In this document: piece after piece, positions 8,214 through 19,300 of the stretch
How positions within the stretch are numbered: the first letter of the stretch is position 1
How the letters are laid out: the number at the start of each line of letters is the position of its first letter
Assembly: GCF_010998615.1 (NCBI RefSeq)
Contig: NZ_JAAEAH010000012.1
Coordinates: 62,001-126,000, forward strand
Origin: Myxococcus sp. CA023
Lineage (GTDB): Bacteria > Myxococcota > Myxococcia > Myxococcales > Myxococcaceae
Reading direction: 5' to 3'
DNA: 64,000 bases
Program-made: the position numbers and the translations under genes
Notes under the pieces: model-generated
Told to the model about the DNA's origin: nothing
Database searches by the model: none
The model's input: only the letters and a program-made list of their open reading frames with translations

Positions 8214-10421
8214 TCAGCCCCCTTCCGGATTCTCTGGCGGCTGGTCGGTGGGCATGTCGGACAGCAGCGGGAAGAAGCTCCCGTCCCGGTCCGCACAGAA
8301 CGGATACGGCTGCACGGAGTGTTCCTTGAGATTGAGCCGCTTGTTGCTCTTGTCCTCGCAGTCCGCGAGTTCCTCGTAGCCGGGCTCCTTGAACATGGCA
8401 TCACCGAGCGCCTTGTACTTCTTGTGCAACGCTTTCGTGTACGCTTCCCCCTGTTTTTCACCCTTCTTCATCTCGGCGATGTTGTCGGGCTTGATCTCCA
8501 GTACCTGGCAGTCCCGGATGCAGTCGATCAGACAGCCGCGGCCCTTGTAACGCGGGTTCGGATTGTCGCAGTGATCGCCCTCGATGTAGAGCTCGGCTCC
8601 CTGCGGACAGCTCGACGACTGGCGGCGCCGGTGCTCTTCCTTTCCGTATCGGATGTGCGCCTGGATCTTCGGGCTGTTCGAGCCGAGCATCTGGCCCTCC
8701 TTGATATTCTCGATGCTCTTCATCCTCGCGACGAGCGCACGCTGGAGCGCCGGTGCGGACTTGACCTTGTTCGCCGTGACGAGGACCTCGACGGCCTTCA
8801 ACATGCGGTCATATCGCCCGGTGAGCGAACCCCACTGGCTATTGAGCGTCGACGCGTAGCCGTCCGAAATCTCCTTCACCTTCTGCTCCCAGTCGTACTC
8901 CTTGCAGAAGGCTTCGCGGATTGCATCGGCGTCCTGCTGCGCGGTCTTCCGGAACGCGAGGACATCGCGTTCCCATTCCCGAAAGTCCTTCCGGAGTGAG
9001 CGGTAGTTCTCCGCGATGCCCACCGCGTAGCGGCTGAGCTCCTGCCCCGCGCGCGCGACGTCGGGGTTCTTCTCTCCGAGGACAAGGTTCTTGCAGGGGT
9101 CCTTCTCGTAGATCTCCGAGCGCCGGGTGTTCCAGTAGGCGAGTATCTTGTCGGCGGAGGCATCGAGGTTGCTCTTGATGCTCGACCAGTTTCCCTCGGT
9201 GAAGGAGAAGGACTTGGCGGCCGCTGCGCGCCGCTCCATCGCCTCTTTCTGGCGGTCGGTCTCCGCCTTCTTGCCCGTCCACGTCCGTTCGAGCGAGTCG
9301 GACATCTCCTTGAGCTTCACGACCCCTTGCGCGTGGTCGTCCTTGTTGCCGACGTGCTGACGAATCGCCTCCTGGAGCCGGACCTCGTCCGCGCGGCAGG
9401 CTCGGACGTCTCCTTCGAGGAAGTACTGCTCGGACTTCAGCCTGCGAATCGACTCGATGGCTTCCTTCAGCGCCCGCGTGTGCGACGGCCAGCGCTCCAC
9501 GAGCTGGCGGGCCTCCGAATCCTCGCCCTGGATGTCCTTCAGGTCGCCCAGGAAGCCGAGCACGTCATCCACGGCGCGAAGTGCCTCGATGATTTCCGAG
9601 GACGCATCGCCGCTGCGCGAGTCGAGGTCCTTGACCTTCGAGGCGATGGTCAGCAGCCGCTCATCGAGCTTCTTGCGTATCACCGTGCGGATCTGCCCGA
9701 AGTTGCTGAGCTTCGACATCGCTTCTTTCACCACCTCGGAGTCCTTGCCCTTCGCGACCTCGACGCACGTCGACTTCGTCTCGTTCATCCGCCGCGTCCA
9801 ACGGTCCCAGATATCGCTGACGCCATCGTGGAGTTCGGACTTCACGTCCGACCAGCGGTTGTGTGACTCGGAGAAGCTCCGTGCATAACTCAGCCAGCGG
9901 TCCAGCTCGCTGTGGACCTCCTGGTGCTTCCGGTATTCGTCGCTGTAGGTGCGGCCAATCTTCTCGGCCTCATCTGGAATCTTGAAGACCCCCGTCGGGT
10001 CTTTCTTGTCGACGAACGTCTGCATGAAGGACTTCAGGTTCCGGTCGGCCTCGGTGCAGCGCTCGGCGAGGCGGGACTCGTCCGCCTTCACCTGGGCGTC
10101 CTTCATCCGCTTCAGGTACTGCGCCGACTCCCGGAACTTCTGAATGTAGTCCAGGTAGGAGTTCGCCATCGTCCTGCCCGGGTCATTCGGCGGGTTCAGC
10201 GACTTGAGTCGCTCCACGTCATTCCTGACGTTGCCCAGGGTGTCGAGCGCGGAGTCGATGTCGCTGGAACTCGAGTCCGAGACGATGCCGTCGAGCCGGT
10301 CCTTGATGCGACTGAGGTTGTCTTCAATGGCGCGCACCTTGTCGTCGATTTCATCTGCCCCCGCGGGCAGGGCGACAAGCAGCGCGAGCATCCCTGCGGT
10401 CAGCGTCTTCTTCATGGTCAT
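8214..10421 (-). CDS. Exported coiled-coil protein of unknown function
   Basis: 735 residues. A signal peptide (lysines at 4-5, hydrophobic LLVALPAG, cut after GAD-like residues near 22) precedes a long, charged, mostly helical region (about 25-600) with heptad-like spacing, which suggests extended coiled coils. The C-terminal ~130 residues contain a cysteine-rich stretch (CPQGAELYIEGDHC, then GCLIDCIRDCQ) that could form disulphides in the periplasm or outside. The start overlaps the stop of the upstream beta-helix gene as ATGA at 10418-10421, with a GGAG element 8 bases upstream, so the two form an operon. I do not recognise the family. A second in-frame ATG at 10415 is possible. Confidence 0.8.
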   Translation of the reverse strand: MTMKKTLTAGMLALLVALPAGADEIDDKVRAIEDNLSRIKDRLDGIVSDSSSSDIDSALDTLGNVRNDVERLKSLNPPNDPGRTMANSYLDYIQKFRESAQYLKRMKDAQVKADESRLAERCTEADRNLKSFMQTFVDKKDPTGVFKIPDEAEKIGRTYSDEYRKHQEVHSELDRWLSYARSFSESHNRWSDVKSELHDGVSDIWDRWTRRMNETKSTCVEVAKGKDSEVVKEAMSKLSNFGQIRTVIRKKLDERLLTIASKVKDLDSRSGDASSEIIEALRAVDDVLGFLGDLKDIQGEDSEARQLVERWPSHTRALKEAIESIRRLKSEQYFLEGDVRACRADEVRLQEAIRQHVGNKDDHAQGVVKLKEMSDSLERTWTGKKAETDRQKEAMERRAAAAKSFSFTEGNWSSIKSNLDASADKILAYWNTRRSEIYEKDPCKNLVLGEKNPDVARAGQELSRYAVGIAENYRSLRKDFREWERDVLAFRKTAQQDADAIREAFCKEYDWEQKVKEISDGYASTLNSQWGSLTGRYDRMLKAVEVLVTANKVKSAPALQRALVARMKSIENIKEGQMLGSNSPKIQAHIRYGKEEHRRRQSSSCPQGAELYIEGDHCDNPNPRYKGRGCLIDCIRDCQVLEIKPDNIAEMKKGEKQGEAYTKALHKKYKALGDAMFKEPGYEELADCEDKSNKRLNLKEHSVQPYPFCADRDGSFFPLLSDMPTDQPPENPEGG

Positions 10422-13159
10422 CCCCCGTTCTCCAGCTTTCTCGGCCGCGCGCCCTTCACCTGGGCGTTCTTTGGAAACAGCTTCGCGGCCGCCCTCCAGT
10501 CAAACGCCTTGCCCAACCCGGCCTTCGCCGGCTCCGCGCCCGTGGACGGCGGCGCGACCTGCTCCCACTCCTCGACGGTGAAGCGGCTGGTCTGCTTCGA
10601 GGTTCGCGCGAACCAGCTCGCGTAGAGCGCGGGGTCCAGGTCGAATCCTCCGTCGGCGACGATGTTGCCTTCCTGCTTCTTGAAAGGAAGGTCTGCCAGC
10701 AGGTGCATGGACTTCTCGTCCACCGTGGGCGGTGGTGTCCCCTGCGTGGCGCGAAACGTGGCCCAGTTGCGGAAGAACGCATTGCCCGTCAGGACCACCT
10801 CGCCCGGATTGGCGCTGGAGCGCACCGCGAAGTTGTCGATGTACTGGAACACATTCCCCTCCAGCACCGCGGGCGCGTTGCCTCCCAGCGCGACCCCGGT
10901 GCCCGTGGAGCTGGAGCCGTCATGGGGCCGGTTGCGGTTCCAGACGAATAGGAAGGTGTTGTCGCGAATCCTCGCGGGCCGCGTGCCGAAGCCTCCGGTG
11001 ACGCGGATGCCGTCGGAGACCATGTTCACCACGATGTTGTTCTCGAACGTCACCGCGTTGCTCATCCGGACCGCGGCGCCCGCGCCGTTGACGAAGGTGC
11101 AGTTGCGAATCGCCGTCTCCGGCGAGGACACCCAGACATGCTCGCTGTCGGGAGAGACGTTGAGGTCGAGGAAGCCGTCCGGGTCATACCGGTTGAGCGT
11201 GCGGCGATCCAAGACGAAGCCATCCACGATGAGCCCGGTGTGGTCGCCATTGCCCTCGAGCAGGTACCCCTGCGGAGACGTCTTCGAGTCGGGCGGCCAG
11301 TGGAGGAGGGTGGGAGTATTCCAGGGGTCCCTGCGCTGGAAGTCCCGGTCCCATCCCCCGAGCAGCGTGAGGTATTGCTTGCCATCCACCACCCACTTGC
11401 CGCTCTTCAGCTTGCCGCCGTATTCGCCCTGCGAAACCAGGATGCGGTCTCCGCGCTGGGCCTGCTCCAACGCCTGGAAGGGGTCCTTGAAGGGCCGCTC
11501 GCGTGAGCCATCGCCCTCGGTCGCGCCGGCACGTACGAACCAGTCCCGTCCCTTCGGACGGGGGGCCATGGCGAGTTCCTTTTCGAAGGGCTCGACCGAG
11601 TCGATGACGAGGGCGTACCGAGGATGGCCCTCGCGGGCTCTCGCGGTGCCGCGCACGACGAAGAGGTCCCTGGGCGGGCCCGAGCCGTAGTTGGGGATGG
11701 CGTCGATAACGCGCTCGGCGGCGGTCCCCTTCCTGAAGAGTCCCGTGGCGCGCGCCTCGTTCTTCTCGTCGACCAGGAAGACGGCCTTGTGGGTCTCTCG
11801 CGAGGTACCCACCGGGCCATTGTCCGGGTTCGCCACTCCCTGGCTCCCGACGATGACCTCCACGTCCCTACCGTCGTGGCTCTTCGGGTTCGCCTGGATG
11901 CTGGCGAGACTCACCCGCGCGTAGACCTTGGCTGGTGCCGCCGCGGAGGCCGTGGAGAAGGCCAGCTTGAGTCCCGTCGCGCGAGCGCCCTGCCCGACTG
12001 AGGCATTGCCTGGGGTGACGAGCTGGGGGACGGCCCCCGGCGGATAGGCAGGCGCGAAGAGGGAGAGGGGCTCGCCCGTAGCGGGGAGGCCCGCGCTGGT
12101 GCGCGTCTCCTCCCAGGCCTTCGCGTCGAACTTCCGCCCGCGTCCCTCTCGGCGGGTGAACCGCTCGTACCAGGCCGACTCAAAGGGGAGCCGCGGATCC
12201 ACGGCCACGTTGCCGCCCGCCCGCGCGAAGCCCACGTCCTCGGCGTCCGCGATGTCGGAGTCATCGAGCGAGGACTTCTTGCCCTCGAAATAGAAGGCGG
12301 CATTCGAGAAGAGGTTCCTCCAGAACGCGTTGCCCTGGAGCGTCACCTTGGAGGGCACCGTCACCTGGGCGCCGTGATTGTCGGAGTGGACGACGAGGTT
12401 GTTCTCCAGGAGCGCCTTGTTCGCCACGTCGATGCCGGCGCCATCGGTCCCGCCCTCGGCGATGGCCTTGGTGGCCCAGATGAACGCGATGGTGTTGTTC
12501 CGGATGGTGACGGGCGGGTCCTGGTCGCCGCCGCCCTTGGAGACGATGGCGGCGGAGATGGAGTTGACGATGACGTTGTTCTCCACCACGACTCCGGGCG
12601 ACGTGCGCACGGCGTGGAGGGAATTGACAATCATGCAGTTGCGCAGGACTCCGCCCTTGGCCAGGTCCACGGCGCCGTTGCGTTGGAGGGCACCCGCGTC
12701 GAAGTTGCCGCCCTCGCCGACGTAGTCATAGGTGTCCTGCATGTCGATGAAGAAGCCATCGATGGTCGCGCCTGCCGTGTCTCGCTGCGTGCTGGTGCTG
12801 ACACGGGCGAGTGAGACATCCGGACGGTTTGGCGAGCCCTTGCGCCAGGTGAGCTCGGTGAGGTGCTTCCAGGGATTGCGCTCCTGGAAGGCCGCGTCAT
12901 AGCCGCCGATCAACCGGACTCCAGGGAAGACGAGCTCCCAGTTGCCACGCTCCAGCTTGCCGTAGTACCGCCCCGCGGCGACGTGGACCGCGTCGTTCGC
13001 CTCCAGGCGCTCCAGCGCCATCCAGGGGTCGGCGAACGGCCTTTCCCGCGAGCCATCGCCTCCCGTGGCGCCCGCGCGGACGAACCAGTCGCGTGCCTGG
13101 ACGGGGGCTGCGAGGCAGACAGTGGCCAGGATGAGCATCCAGCTCATGACACGGTGCAT
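10418..13159 (-). CDS. Exported protein with two parallel beta-helix modules
   Basis: The chosen start at 13159 has a GAGGAG ribosome site 6-8 bases upstream and gives a clean signal peptide (MHRVMSWMLILATVCLAAP) cut after VQA; the longer in-frame start at 13219 would bury it. The mature protein (about 890 residues) contains two copies of the same module. Each begins with DWFVRAGATxGDGSRERPF, a motif typical of exported DUF1565/pectate-lyase-like right-handed beta-helix proteins, and continues with NNT/NNxVVN ladders. A linker of about 170 residues between the modules resembles an OB-like fold (VEVIVGSQG, DLFVVRGTARA). It may bind or cut polysaccharide, or act structurally at the surface. It is translationally coupled to the coiled-coil gene that follows. 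Confidence 0.85.
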   Translation of the reverse strand: MHRVMSWMLILATVCLAAPVQARDWFVRAGATGGDGSRERPFADPWMALERLEANDAVHVAAGRYYGKLERGNWELVFPGVRLIGGYDAAFQERNPWKHLTELTWRKGSPNRPDVSLARVSTSTQRDTAGATIDGFFIDMQDTYDYVGEGGNFDAGALQRNGAVDLAKGGVLRNCMIVNSLHAVRTSPGVVVENNVIVNSISAAIVSKGGGDQDPPVTIRNNTIAFIWATKAIAEGGTDGAGIDVANKALLENNLVVHSDNHGAQVTVPSKVTLQGNAFWRNLFSNAAFYFEGKKSSLDDSDIADAEDVGFARAGGNVAVDPRLPFESAWYERFTRREGRGRKFDAKAWEETRTSAGLPATGEPLSLFAPAYPPGAVPQLVTPGNASVGQGARATGLKLAFSTASAAAPAKVYARVSLASIQANPKSHDGRDVEVIVGSQGVANPDNGPVGTSRETHKAVFLVDEKNEARATGLFRKGTAAERVIDAIPNYGSGPPRDLFVVRGTARAREGHPRYALVIDSVEPFEKELAMAPRPKGRDWFVRAGATEGDGSRERPFKDPFQALEQAQRGDRILVSQGEYGGKLKSGKWVVDGKQYLTLLGGWDRDFQRRDPWNTPTLLHWPPDSKTSPQGYLLEGNGDHTGLIVDGFVLDRRTLNRYDPDGFLDLNVSPDSEHVWVSSPETAIRNCTFVNGAGAAVRMSNAVTFENNIVVNMVSDGIRVTGGFGTRPARIRDNTFLFVWNRNRPHDGSSSTGTGVALGGNAPAVLEGNVFQYIDNFAVRSSANPGEVVLTGNAFFRNWATFRATQGTPPPTVDEKSMHLLADLPFKKQEGNIVADGGFDLDPALYASWFARTSKQTSRFTVEEWEQVAPPSTGAEPAKAGLGKAFDWRAAAKLFPKNAQVKGARPRKLENGG

Positions 13160-13546
13160 GAAGAACTCCTCGGGGAGAGTCAGCGAGAGGCGCGACTCGA
13201 ACGGCCCGTCTTCACACACTTCGCGCGGTCGTCACTTCCAGCACCGCGACAATGGCGTGCACAAAGGTGACATCATCCAGGAAGAAGCTCCGGCCCCTGG
13301 GGAGATTGTGGAGTGTCCGCGAAGTAATCCAACATAGTCAGCGGCGGTGTCGCTCGAACCAGTCGTGCATCTTGGCCCGAGTCCAAAGGCAGGTGAAGGG
13401 ATGGGCATAGAGGAGGTTGCCCCTGTGTCAGGGAAGACGTCGCCTCGGCAGAGCGGCTGGATTCATCGTCCCCGCCTGGTTCGCCCCGCACACAAACTGC
13501 GAGGTACGGACGGTCTCACTCATGTTGGCGGAGAGGGGCTGCGACA
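13160..13546. other. Spacer without a recognisable gene
   Basis: This 390-base stretch holds the upstream region of the beta-helix operon and one copy of the dispersed 26-base repeat (13419-13444). The short open frames in it show no known motif and poor codon structure. I see nothing else I can support. Confidence 0.5.
13419..13444 (-). repeat. Dispersed 26-bp palindromic repeat, copy 1
   Basis: Read on the minus strand this matches the copies at 15202-15227 and 25377-25402 at about 22-23 of 26 positions. The core is CCCTG-ACA-CAGGG, preceded by GGCGAC and a short variable stretch. It lies 100 bases from an IS256-type transposase relic. It may be the end of a mobile element or a small intergenic repeat. 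Confidence 0.6.
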
Positions 13547-13861
13547 TTGACGCGTCAAATCCACATTCGCCAGCGCGGCAATGAGAGCGAGCGCAGTGTG
13601 CACGGTGCAGAACGTCTCAACCCGGATGGCCTGCGGTGTGGGAGAGGATGGGCACCGGAACCTGTTGGACGTGACGCTGGGCGCAGCGAGTTGATGGACT
13701 CCTGGCTGGAACTGCTGCGCCAGCTCCTTGAGCGAGGACTGAATGGGGTACGGTTCGTCATCGCCTACGGGCACGCGGGCCTGGTCGCCGCGTCACGAGC
13801 GCGCCACGTCCACCAAGCAGTGCGTCAAGGCGAGAGGGGCGCGTACCAGTGGGCCTTCTGA
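13547..13861 (+). pseudogene. IS256-type (mutator) transposase relic
   Basis: Two reading frames must be joined to see the family. The first gives MACGVGEDGHRNLLDVTLG, the second continues with MDSWLELLRQLLERGLNGVRFVIAYGHAGLVAA. Together they match the conserved IS256 core (VALGVxxDGxRxVLGxxxGxSE, then W..FL..L..RGL.GV.LVISD.H.GL). The catalytic aspartate in the usual VISD position reads as A-Y here. The frame break and the loss of both ends show the element is dead. It lies in the relic zone between the beta-helix operon and the toxin locus. Confidence 0.65.
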
Positions 13862-14371
13862 CTTTTCAGGGCGCGCGCAGCCCCAGACTCCACCTGCGCG
13901 CGCCCCTCTCCTCAGCTTTTCGGCGGCACCCAGCATTGCCCCTGGCCACGAAGCTCCCAACTCCTGGCCGTCCACGACCAGAAATCTGCACTTCCTGGTG
14001 ACCATCAACACTCGTCCTCATGCCGGAAGAATGTTCCTGGCCACGCCGTTTCGGCGGACCTGTCTGCTCGGCTTTACTCAGGTCCCTGATTCTGCTCCGC
14101 TTTTCTCCATCACGTTAAACGGACGCGGATGCGGTGCACCCAGACTTCATTGCCACCATTTGCGAGGAGCGCGCCGTTGCTGGCAGCATCGGCCGCCGAG
14201 GTGCATGCCCTGGCGCACATGAGCGCAGCAAGGCCAGGCTCACCGCGGCAATCGTGACGTGTCTCTTCACGATGCTCCCGTTGTGTTCGCGAGGATTGGT
14301 ACTGGAGGGCAGCGCAGCATACCTTACTCGGGTCGTCCGCCAGGCGATTCGAATCGTGCACGGAGGGCAGC
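13862..14371. other. Relic spacer; one doubtful small minus-strand ORF
   Basis: No convincing gene. A minus-strand GTG at 14270 with GGGAG upstream opens a 51-codon frame whose start (VKRHVTIAAVSLALL) resembles a signal peptide. Its continuation loses coding character unless a frameshift is allowed near 14230. It may be the decayed start of a small exported protein. The rest shows nothing recognisable. Confidence 0.35.
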
Positions 14372-14949
<578 letters not shown>

Positions 14950-15201
14950 GTAGCCGCCCATTCAATTTCATTCAGATCAACAAGCTTTCGCGGCAAAGCT
15001 GGACGACGCCACAAGCGTTCACGCAACCCACAGGCTGAGTGAGCCTGTCCGACCGGGAGTCATAGCGATGCAATCACAACTGCGAACAAGTGAACGAGCG
15101 GGGTGTGCCTACCCAAAATCCGGTCGCTGTATCATGGGGTGCGTCAAGGCGAGTGAGTGAGGCGCGCGCAGAGGACATCAACAGCTCGGCGAGTCCGCCC
15201 A

Positions 15202-15227
15202 GGCGACATCCTCCCTGACACAGGGGG
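15202..15227 (+). repeat. Dispersed 26-bp palindromic repeat, copy 2
   Basis: Same element as 25377-25402 (25 of 26 positions) and, inverted, 13419-13444. It directly abuts the fragment of the TPR gene tail at 15226, which suggests the repeat marks a rearrangement junction. Confidence 0.6.
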
Positions 15228-15279
15228 TCTGCGCGCGGATGCCGAGCGGTTGCTGGCACTCGACACCCCCCTCATCTAG
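15226..15279 (+). pseudogene. Fragment duplicating the 3' end of a TPR gene
   Basis: Eighteen codons read GLRADAERLLALDTPLI and a stop, against GPLRAEAEQLLALDTEP and a stop at the end of the TPR gene at 6201-7349. The nucleotide match is strong over about 45 bases. No other part of a TPR gene is present upstream, so this is the stub of a lost paralogue or a partial duplication. Confidence 0.65.
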
Positions 15280-15352
15280 CATCCATGTCGCCACCGCGGA
15301 CACGGCACTGCTTCGCGGCCCCTCTTTGGCATTGGAAGGGAGGAATGCACTC

Positions 15353-16159
15353 GTGAAGGTTCTTCACCAGGGCCAGGCTCCGCAAACATTGCTCCAGCTC
15401 CGCCCGCTCGCGGGCAGCATCCAGCGCATCGGCGTGCGCGCGGAGAGCCATGTGTCCGTGCGCCACTCTGGCCGGACCCGAGAGCTGCCTTCCCCACCCG
15501 GCATCCAGATGGCGCTCTCGGTGGAAGTGACTCGCATCTCCCGGGACGACGGAGACGTCCATTACCGCTTCGTGCTGGAGCAGATGGACCTGCGCGTGAA
15601 GGCGGGCACCCCCGTGAAGGACGCCGAGGCGCTCCGCGCCGAGCTGGCCCCGCTCCCGGGCCTGCGTGGCGAGGGACGCGTGAGCCCGCACGGGCGCTCG
15701 AACCACTTCCAGGTCGCGCTCCCCAAGGACCTCTCGTCCCACCTCGACGGGCCCCTGCAACAGCTGCTCAAGACGCTCGGAGGGATGGGCACGTTCCTCC
15801 CTTCGTCCGCGGTGGGCCTGGGTGCGCGTTGGGAACACCAGACCCAGGGGCCCTTGTCCACGACCACGGTGGAATTCAAGACACTGGAGAAGAAGGAGGT
15901 CGGCCTGAGGATGGAGCTGTTCTCGCCCCCCTCCTCCACCGAACCCCGCACGCAGAGCCGTGGCCAGGGAGGGTGCGTGATGAGCTTGGATCGCCTCTGG
16001 CCCATCCGGTACGAGCTGGAAGTGGACACCCACGCCCACGTCCAATCCCAGGACGACGGCCCGCCCAGGCGCCTGGAGACCACCACTCACCTTCGCATGC
16101 GGATTCGGGAGCTGTCTTTCACCTCCCCCCTCCCGCGCCCCTCCACCTACATTCGTTGA
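15353..16159 (+). CDS. DUF6263-like protein, probably lacking its export signal
   Basis: A GTG at 15353 with GGGAGG 9 bases upstream gives 268 residues; the frame is open back to 15239 but that part overlaps the TPR fragment and does not look coding. The protein resembles, from memory, the DUF6263 family of myxobacterial lipoproteins: a start domain of beta strands (MALSVEVTRISRDDGDVHYR), a GEGRVSPHGRSNHFQVALP segment, the LLKTLGGMGTFLP helix, and VGLGARWEHQ followed by strands. Usual members begin with a lipoprotein signal; none is seen here. The gene therefore seems to have lost its 5' end at the junction near 15280, and may be a pseudogene. It lies 143 bases upstream of the annexin-repeat gene in the same direction. 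Confidence 0.55.
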   Translation: MKVLHQGQAPQTLLQLRPLAGSIQRIGVRAESHVSVRHSGRTRELPSPPGIQMALSVEVTRISRDDGDVHYRFVLEQMDLRVKAGTPVKDAEALRAELAPLPGLRGEGRVSPHGRSNHFQVALPKDLSSHLDGPLQQLLKTLGGMGTFLPSSAVGLGARWEHQTQGPLSTTTVEFKTLEKKEVGLRMELFSPPSSTEPRTQSRGQGGCVMSLDRLWPIRYELEVDTHAHVQSQDDGPPRRLETTTHLRMRIRELSFTSPLPRPSTYIR

Positions 16160-16302
16160 TGATAGGCTTCTGAAGACTGACGCAACTTCGGAACTGCTCC
16201 GCCAGACAAGGACAAGGAGGAGTTCCGCGCTCGACCTGATTTGGGCATGGGGGGCTCCGTGCCGCAGCAATGCCCGCTGGATGGCTGGCGAGGAGACGCA
16301 CA

Positions 16303-19300
16303 ATGGCAATCGACGGAACCGGGAACGGCAGACGGCTGACGAATCACGTTCCCGTGCGGCGTCCTCCCGAGCCGGAACGTCCGCCCGCACCCAAGCCCGC
16401 GGAGCCCAAGCCGCCCGCGGCGCGCAATGACCACTCCAGCTTCACCCCGCAGAACGCCAAGAGCGGGCCCTCGCTGTCGGAGTCCTCCTCGCTCCTCACG
16501 GAGAACTCGCGCGACGGCAAGGCCAACTGCCTGGACGTCGCCGCGGACTGGGTGGAGAAGGCCACGCCCGACCTACGCTCGCGCGCGGACATGGTGTTCC
16601 TCAAGGACTCCCGTCCCGGCGCCGAGGGCCAGTCCGGGCACGTGATGATTCGCCAGGGCAACAGCATCGTGGACCCCTCCACGGGCAAGAATTACGCGAA
16701 CCTCCAGGCCTACCTGAAGGAGCAGCCCCACTACCAACCCGCGGGCATCCTCTCCGCGAACGCCGCCGCGAAGATTTTCGCCGCGCCCCCCGGCTCCGCG
16801 GAGCGCCAGAAAGCCATCACGGACGCCAAGGTCCCGGACTCGCTCCAGCGGATGATGGTGGCGGACGCTCCTCAAGCCGCGCCTCAAACCCAGACCACCC
16901 CGCAGGCCCCCTCCTATACCCAGTCCCAGGCGGACCGCGACGCGGCGGCCCTCTATGACGCCATGGAAGGCGGCGTCACGGGCTGGGGCACGGACGAGGA
17001 CACGATATTCAAGACGCTGGAGGGCAAGTCCCCCGAGCAGATCGACCTCATCCGCAAGGGCTACAAGGACCACTACGGCAAGGACCTGGACTCCGTCATC
17101 CGCGACGAACTGAGCGGCGCGGACGAGAAGCACGCCGTGGCGCTGCTCCAGGGCGACGCGGCCAAGAGCGCCGCGGTGCAGGTCCAGGCGGAGCTGGACG
17201 GCGTGTTCGGCTCGAACGAGGACCTGCTGAAGGTGCTGGAAAAGCAGACGCCCGAGCAGCGGCAGGCCACCGCGCAGAAGTTCGCGGAGATGAACGGCGG
17301 CCTCAAGCCCGGGCAGTCGGCCCAGGACTTCATGCTGGAGAAGCTGGGCAAGTCGCTCAACCCGGAGCAGTTGGGGCGGGCTCGCAACATGCTCGCCGCG
17401 GGCCAATCCCAGACACCGGAGCAGCGGGAGCAGTTGGAGGCCCAGTCCATCAAGGACGGCCTCAAGAAGGACATGGATGGGCTGGGCACGGACGAGGACC
17501 GCATCTTCGAGCGCCTGGAGAAGGCCACTCCGGAGCAGCGCAAGATTCTCGCGCAGGACGAGGCGCTCAAGAACCGGCTGAAGGACGAACTGGGTACGGA
17601 GGACTACGACCGGGCCATGGGGTTGCTCCAGGACAACCCGGCCAAGGCGGACGCGGCCCGCCTCACCAGCGCCATGAATGGCTTCTTCGGCGCGGACGAG
17701 TCGGGCGTGCGCGCCGTCCTCGAGGGCAAGAAGCCCGAGGAGCTGGCCAGCATCAAGGCCGAGTACCAGAAGATGACGGGCAAGTCCCTGGAGGACGAGA
17801 TCCGCAAGTGGGACGGCGCGGACAAGGACGTGACGCTGCGCCTGCTCAACCCGCCCAAGGAAGGCGACAAGCAGGCCCAGGCGGCTGCCGACGCGGAGAA
17901 GCTCCGGCTGGCCGTGGATGGCGCGGGCACCGACGAGGATGCCATCCGCAACGTGCTGCAAGGCAAGTCCAAGGCGGAGATCAACGACATCTCCGCCGCC
18001 TACAAGCAGAAGTATGGCGAGGACCTGCGCTCCCGCCTGGACTCGGAGCTCAGCGGCCGGGACCACCTGGAGCTGCTGAAGCAGGACTTCGACCTGGGCG
18101 CGGTGGACGACAAGGCCCCCAACGCGGCCCAGGAGCGGGTGCGCCGCCTGCGTGAGCAGCAGGCCAACGAGTCCGGCTTCGGCTCCTGGGTCCTGGACAA
18201 CGTCCAGGGCGCCATCAAGGGCGAGTCCGACAACGACCGGCTCAACCGGACCCTGGGCGACGCGGAGAAGGCCATCCAGACCGGGGACGCCGCGACGGCC
18301 AACCGCTCCGTCGGGTTCGCCACGGATGACGTGAAGTCGCTGCAGAGCAGCAAGGACTCGCTCGCCGAGGGCGCCGCGACAGTCGCGGTGGTGGCGGCAA
18401 CCACCACGGCCGTGGTGCTCACCGGCGGCGCGGCGACCCCACTGGCCATCGCGGGCTATGCAGCGCTGGGCGCGACCACCCGGGCCCTCACCTACGAGGT
18501 GATGCAGGGCGGCGCCGCGGGCTGGGAGGACGCCGGGCGGCAAGCCTTGATTGGCGCCGTCGAGGGCGGAACGGTCATCCTTCCCGTGACCAAGGGCGCC
18601 AGCGTGGCGGCCTCGTCCGCCGCGAAGGGCGTGACCACGACGGCGGGAAAGGAGGCCGTGGAGAACACGGTCCTCGCGGCCACGAAGCAGGGCATCAAGG
18701 AAGGCGTGGTCGGAGGCGCGGCCGGCGGCGCAGTGGATGCCGCCACGCGCAGCGAGACGTGGCAGAACGGCCTTGTGGATGGCCTGGGCCAGGTGGCCGT
18801 GCAGGCCGGCACGGGGGCCGTCCTCGGAGGAGCCACCGGCGGCTTGACGTCCGCGGGGTTGGCCAAGGGGCTCCAGCCTCGAGAGATTCCCGTGGTGCGC
18901 AATCCGGAGCTGGCGGGCAGTTCCGTCCGGGTGCGCTATGGAGACAGTCGCCGGGTCCATATCGAGGCCGGCCCCGCCGCCACGCCTGCCCAGATCCAGG
19001 CGCACCTTGAGACGGCCCGAACGCTTCAGAAGTACGAGGGGCCTCTTGGAGAGGTGCGCCAGCTCCGCGACCGCGCCCTCCAGGCCCTCACCCAGAAGCC
19101 GGGCCATGGGACACAGGGCTTCGAATCTCAGCTTGAGGTGAAGAAGCTCAGCAGCATCATCAGCGACCTGGAGACCGTGCAGAAGACGCTCGACGCCCGC
19201 CTTCGCAGCCTGGACAACGGTGACCAGGCCCCGACCGCGGCACAGCGCGCGGACATGGCGCGCGAGTTGGAGAGCCTTCGCACCCAGTTGGCAAAGCACG

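Noticed and set aside
14115-14270. Small minus-strand exported peptide gene
   Set aside because: Only the first 15 residues look like a signal; the rest is not protein-like and a frameshift is needed. Kept as a note in the spacer entry.
16573-19299. 908-codon minus-strand open frame opposite the annexin gene
   Set aside because: It is the mirror of a GC3-biased gene: Leu/Arg/Gly/His-rich, no motif, no ribosome site. The plus frame has clear domains.
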